DNA from: Thermoplasmata archaeon
GTDB lineage: Archaea > Thermoplasmatota > E2 > DHVEG-1
Length of the DNA stretch: 8,174 nucleotides
Assembly: GCA_003649845.1 (NCBI GenBank)
Contig: QMTB01000057.1
Coordinates: 1 to 8,174 of the forward strand
Direction: 5' to 3'
Positions 6,811 through 8,174 of this stretch are shown here, piece after piece (within the stretch, counting starts at the first letter, position 1; each line of letters starts with the position of its first letter). Both the position numbers and the translations under genes were made by a program. Under the pieces are notes generated by a model. It made no database searches. It had not been told where the DNA came from and saw only the letters and a list, made by a program, of their open reading frames with translations.

Positions 6811-6840
6811 GTTATTTAATCCTTATTTTTATTAAATAAC
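6811..6840. repeat. Perfect 10-bp inverted repeat, candidate operator
   Basis: GTTATTTAAT (6811-6820) and ATTAAATAAC (6831-6840) are exact reverse complements separated by ten bases. The left arm covers the TATA box of the leftward unit. The right arm carries the same TATA-like word facing right. Ten-base arms with a ten-base spacer would place two binding sites on roughly the same DNA face two turns apart, which suits a dimeric regulator such as the ribbon-helix-helix protein encoded nearby. That partner is an inference. Confidence 0.6.
6812..6819 (-). promoter_or_regulatory. TATA box for the 287-aa/364-aa unit
   Basis: The minus strand reads TTAAATAA, preceded by a purine-rich BRE-like ATAAGGA, and is centred 25-26 bases from ATG 6790. 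It lies wholly inside the left arm of the 10-bp inverted repeat at 6811-6840, so anything binding that repeat would compete with TBP. Confidence 0.6.
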
Positions 6841-6858
6841 ACACATTAGCACACATAC

Positions 6859-6873
6859 CGAAAGCTTTATAAA
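6859..6873 (+). promoter_or_regulatory. BRE/TATA promoter of the rightward operon
   Basis: CGAAAGC followed directly by TTTATAAA is the clearest archaeal promoter in the window: a purine-rich BRE then a consensus TATA box (6866-6873). From the TATA centre, transcription should start near 6895-6897. That leaves a leader of about 77 bases before ATG 6973, unlike the leaderless starts elsewhere in this window. Confidence 0.7.
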
Positions 6874-6903
6874 CAGAGGTGCACATAACCTCACTTAGGT
6901 GAG

Positions 6904-6945
6904 CACCTGAGCAATGCACACCTGCAGAGGTGTGCAACTCAGGTG
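6904..6945 (+). promoter_or_regulatory. Two-part leader hairpin upstream of the 126-aa gene
   Basis: Outer arms CACCTGAG (6904-6911) and CTCAGGTG (6938-6945) pair perfectly. Inside them TGCACACCT (6915-6923) and AGGTGTGCA (6928-6936) pair perfectly around loop GCAG. Only a CAA/A internal loop separates the stems, giving 17 base pairs. The hairpin lies in the predicted leader and ends 15 bases before the SD GGAGGTGGTG (6961-6970). Its CACCT words could instead pair with that SD, so an on/off switch is conceivable. A DNA operator is the alternative. Shorter AGGTG/CACCT palindromes surround it (6876-6892, 6890-6903). Confidence 0.6.
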
Positions 6946-6972
6946 TGATAAAGGTTGAAGGGAGGTGGTGCT

Positions 6973-7353
6973 ATGGATGTAATAGGTGTGGATAAGCTTA
7001 GAGAAATAAGCAAAAGATTTGGCTTAGAACCACATGAGATTGCAAGCAAACTTTTAGAATACATGGATCAAGCAATGGATATATTTGCAACATACAAAGA
7101 TAGGTTAAAGACATTTGATGAATTGCAAAAATGGCTTAACACAGGTGAGAAAAATGAAAGAGAGTTAAAGCTGTATGCATTGACAATTATAGTAGACATT
7201 TGTGGTTTTATTGCATTGAGAACCTATGAAAAATACCTGTTTGAGAGGGAGATTGAAGAGGTTATGATAAAGTATAACATGCATCTAGCAGTAATGTTAA
7301 ATGCAGTCAGGAAGAAAGGAAATAAAGATAAAACCTTTGCAGAGGTGTGGTGA
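6973..7353 (+). CDS. Hypothetical helical protein, 126 aa, first gene of the rightward operon
   Basis: ATG 6973 is chosen because GGAGGTGGTG, a near-perfect archaeal SD, ends two bases upstream. An in-frame TTG at 6955 would place the SD inside the gene and is rejected. The protein is nearly all helical. Residues 8-30 (KLREISKRFGLEPHEIASKLLEY) have the rhythm of a helix-turn-helix, with a glycine turn between two short helices, so DNA binding is possible but not established. A hydrophobic helix LYALTIIVDICGFIAL (67-82) is too short and too polar at Asp75 for a confident membrane span. The C-terminus is basic (VRKKGNKDK). One base separates its stop from the start of the ribbon-helix-helix gene, so the two are co-transcribed. 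A long structured leader precedes it, suggesting regulated expression. I do not recognise the family. Confidence 0.8.
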   Translation: MDVIGVDKLREISKRFGLEPHEIASKLLEYMDQAMDIFATYKDRLKTFDELQKWLNTGEKNERELKLYALTIIVDICGFIALRTYEKYLFEREIEEVMIKYNMHLAVMLNAVRKKGNKDKTFAEVW

Positions 7354-7354
7354 T

Positions 7355-7498
7355 ATGAAGAAAAGCAAGTTTATTAACGTTAGAATCACAGAGAAAATGT
7401 ATGCAGAGTTAGAGAAAATTGCAGAAAGCAAAGGTTTAACTCTGCCTGATCTGATAAGGCATGTGTTAGTAGAATACATTGAAAGACATAAGAGTTAA
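7355..7498 (+). CDS. Ribbon-helix-helix (CopG/Arc-like) transcriptional regulator, 47 aa
   Basis: The chain has the ribbon-helix-helix pattern, a family whose dimers insert a two-stranded ribbon into the DNA major groove, usually to repress. A strand KFINVRITEK (residues 5-14) carries alternating polar residues for base contact. Helix A is MYAELEKIAESKG, and the turn LTLPDLIRH leads into helix B ending VLVEYIERHKS. The length is typical of minimal members found in archaeal viruses and plasmids. ATG 7355 is chosen over an upstream in-frame ATG at 7301, because GAGGTG lies seven bases before it and the ribbon then sits near the N-terminus, as in the family. The gene follows the 126-aa gene by one base and is followed by a T-rich terminator. 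It may control its own operon through the palindromes upstream of 6973, an inference from context. Confidence 0.85.
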   Translation: MKKSKFINVRITEKMYAELEKIAESKGLTLPDLIRHVLVEYIERHKS

Positions 7499-7520
7499 GC
7501 TTTATTTTTTTATTTTTTTT
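7499..7520 (+). terminator. T-rich terminator after the regulator gene
   Basis: Directly after the TAA at 7496-7498 comes GC followed by a T-rich run interrupted by two A (7501-7520). This is a typical archaeal intrinsic terminator without a hairpin. The next gene starts 26 bases later with its own SD, so either the T-rich stretch also helps position a new transcript or some read-through occurs. Confidence 0.65.
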
Positions 7521-7546
7521 GATAAATGTGGAGAGGTGGTGTGTAT

Positions 7547-7723
7547 ATGGCAAGGTATGCCGTAAGAATGAGTGAGATAGTGCTTGATGAGGTTAGAAAA
7601 GCACATGAAGCATTAGCTGTGATTAGAAAGAAAGATTTGAATGCAACTGCTAAATACAACCTAAGAAAAGCTCTTGAAAGGATTGAGGATATGCAGAAAT
7701 ACATTGCAGTATTGCTTGAGTAG
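7547..7723 (+). CDS. Hypothetical small helical protein, 58 aa
   Basis: ATG 7547 is chosen because GAGGTGGTG (7533-7541) lies just upstream. An in-frame ATG at 7526 would put that SD inside the gene. The protein begins MARYAVRMSEIVLDEVRKAH, a short strand-like stretch followed by a helix, and ends with a charged helix RKALERIEDMQKYIAVLLE. The opening resembles a ribbon-helix-helix start (V-R-x-S), but the spacing to a second helix is longer than usual, so this is only a possibility. It may equally be a two-helix hairpin that oligomerises. Codons 1-34 of this gene recur in inverted orientation at the right end of the window. The stop TAG (7721-7723) touches the SD of the next gene, so the two are probably translated from one message. 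Family unknown. Confidence 0.75.
   Translation: MARYAVRMSEIVLDEVRKAHEALAVIRKKDLNATAKYNLRKALERIEDMQKYIAVLLE
7548..7650 (+). repeat. 103-bp inverted repeat, arm 1
   Basis: This arm is the start of the 58-aa gene, from the T of its ATG to within codon 35. Every base pairs with the reverse complement of 8072-8174. It lies in an intact gene with SD and stop, so it is taken as the original copy. Confidence 0.9.
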
Positions 7724-7735
7724 AGGTGGTGTGTT

Positions 7736-8174
7736 ATGGCAGATATTGCAGGTTGCAACCTGCCTGTGTTAAATCCTCCGAGCAATGCAAAACTGCAAAA
7801 ACTGCAGAGCTTCTATGACATTGATAAAGGACATTTAGTTAAAATCACCATTGTAGATAAGCCTGCAGATCTGACAGACTTATGCAATTGGATTGCATAC
7901 AGGAAAAGCATAGGCAAGCCAATACATGCAGGTTTAAGGCATAACAACCACCTTGCATGCAAGCTGATTGAGATAAAGATGCATAATGAGCATTCACCTG
8001 TGTTCATTCATCCTGAAACAATGGATGTTTACATTGATGCAGATAAACATCGTAAGATGAGCAAGCATGATGCAGTTGCATTCAAATCTTTCTTTCTAAT
8101 CACAGCTAATGCTTCATGTGCTTTTCTAACCTCATCAAGCACTATCTCACTCATTCTTACGGCATACCTTGCCA
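7736..8174 (+). CDS. Hypothetical protein, 5' part only; last 103 bases suspect
   Basis: ATG 7736 follows a strong SD (AGAGGTGGTG, 7722-7731) and the frame is open to the right edge. Up to 8071 it gives 112 residues starting MADIAGCNLPVLNPPSNAKL, with strand HLVKITIVDK (33-42), a segment NWIAYRKSIG and several His (HAGLRHNNH at 64-72, FIHPETMDVYI at 90-100). The His-rich middle might bind metal, but no known motif is visible. From 8072 onward the frame only stays open because it reads the 58-aa gene backwards. The residues it would give there are very likely not the real continuation. The true C-terminus is therefore unknown. I do not recognise the family. Its message is probably shared with the 58-aa gene, whose stop lies 12 bases upstream. 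Confidence 0.65.
   Translation, partial: MADIAGCNLPVLNPPSNAKLQKLQSFYDIDKGHLVKITIVDKPADLTDLCNWIAYRKSIGKPIHAGLRHNNHLACKLIEIKMHNEHSPVFIHPETMDVYIDADKHRKMSKHDAVAFKSFFLITANASCAFLTSSSTISLILTAYLA
7748..7763. repeat. 16-bp perfect palindrome in the 5' end of a gene
   Basis: GCAGGTTGCAACCTGC equals its own reverse complement over all 16 positions. It covers codons 5-9 of the gene starting at 7736, beginning 12 bases after that start, and could be a binding site for a dimeric protein or a hairpin that affects initiation. The local excess of TGCA makes such palindromes somewhat more likely by chance. Confidence 0.6.
8072..8174 (-). repeat. 103-bp inverted repeat, arm 2, at the window end
   Basis: This is an exact reverse complement of 7548-7650, separated from it by 421 unique bases. 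It ends exactly at the window edge and lacks the SD and the gene's 3' part. On the minus strand it would read codons 2-34 of the 58-aa gene and then diverge to a stop. Perfect identity points to a very recent duplication or to an amplification or assembly chimera. Confidence 0.9.

Noticed and set aside
6955..6972. TTG start six codons upstream of the 126-aa gene
   Set aside because: The SD GGAGGTGGTG would then be inside the coding region; ATG 6973 sits directly after it.
7301..7354. Upstream start for the ribbon-helix-helix gene
   Set aside because: It would overlap the 126-aa gene by 53 bases, and the SD lies immediately before ATG 7355, which gives the standard family length.
7510..7785. 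Minus-strand open frame of 91 codons
   Set aside because: It is antisense to the 58-aa gene and spans the terminator; its translation shares a long stretch with the end of the last plus-strand frame only because of the inverted repeat.
8072..8174. Closed hairpin telomere, as in rudivirus-like linear genomes
   Set aside because: A read-through of a closed hairpin end would give arms meeting at or near a common centre; here 421 unique bases separate them.

Overview
The window looks like a piece of an AT-rich archaeal mobile genome, most likely a virus of a thermophilic archaeon, although no capsid, polymerase, integrase or other hallmark gene can be named. The archaeal assignment rests on expression signals. 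TATA boxes are centred 25-27 bases upstream of start codons that have almost no 5' leader. Genes inside operons instead carry GGTG-type Shine-Dalgarno (SD) sequences such as GAGGTGGTG, and transcription units are followed by T-rich tracts. Arg is mostly AGA/AGG, Ala mostly GCA, CpG is rare and the word TGCA is strongly over-represented. The viral reading is an inference from tight packing, mostly unrecognisable proteins, a tiny ribbon-helix-helix regulator and glycan-modifying enzymes.

Left region (1-2357): the 3' end of an unidentified gene converges on a P-loop sulfotransferase-like gene (minus strand). That gene is divergent from a GT4-type glycosyltransferase gene (plus strand). The two share one nearly symmetric TATA element at about 1107-1116, and both starts lie about 25 bases from its centre. 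Together they suggest building and sulfating a glycan. A previously uncalled 48-codon coiled-coil reading frame lies on the minus strand at the 3' end of the glycosyltransferase gene.

Middle region (2416-6790, all minus strand): six genes of unknown function in three transcription units, read from right to left. Unit A is 6790-4820 (a 287-aa protein with a CxxC, then a 364-aa helical/coiled-coil protein). Unit B is 4804-3236 (107-aa alpha/beta, 100-aa helical and 313-aa basic proteins). Unit C is 3192-2416 (258 aa). Each unit begins with a leaderless start about 26 bases from a TATA box, and most downstream genes have an SD or overlap their neighbour. Virion or assembly functions are plausible but not shown.

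Right region (6791-8174): a 182-base divergent control region holds a perfect 10-bp inverted repeat over the leftward promoter. It also holds a textbook BRE/TATA for the rightward operon and a strong two-part hairpin in that operon's unusually long leader. The rightward genes encode a 126-aa helical protein, a 47-aa ribbon-helix-helix protein, a 58-aa helical protein and the 5' part of an unidentified gene. The last 103 bases are a perfect reverse complement of 7548-7650, so the right end is either a rearrangement or an amplification/assembly chimera. The last gene should not be trusted beyond 8071.
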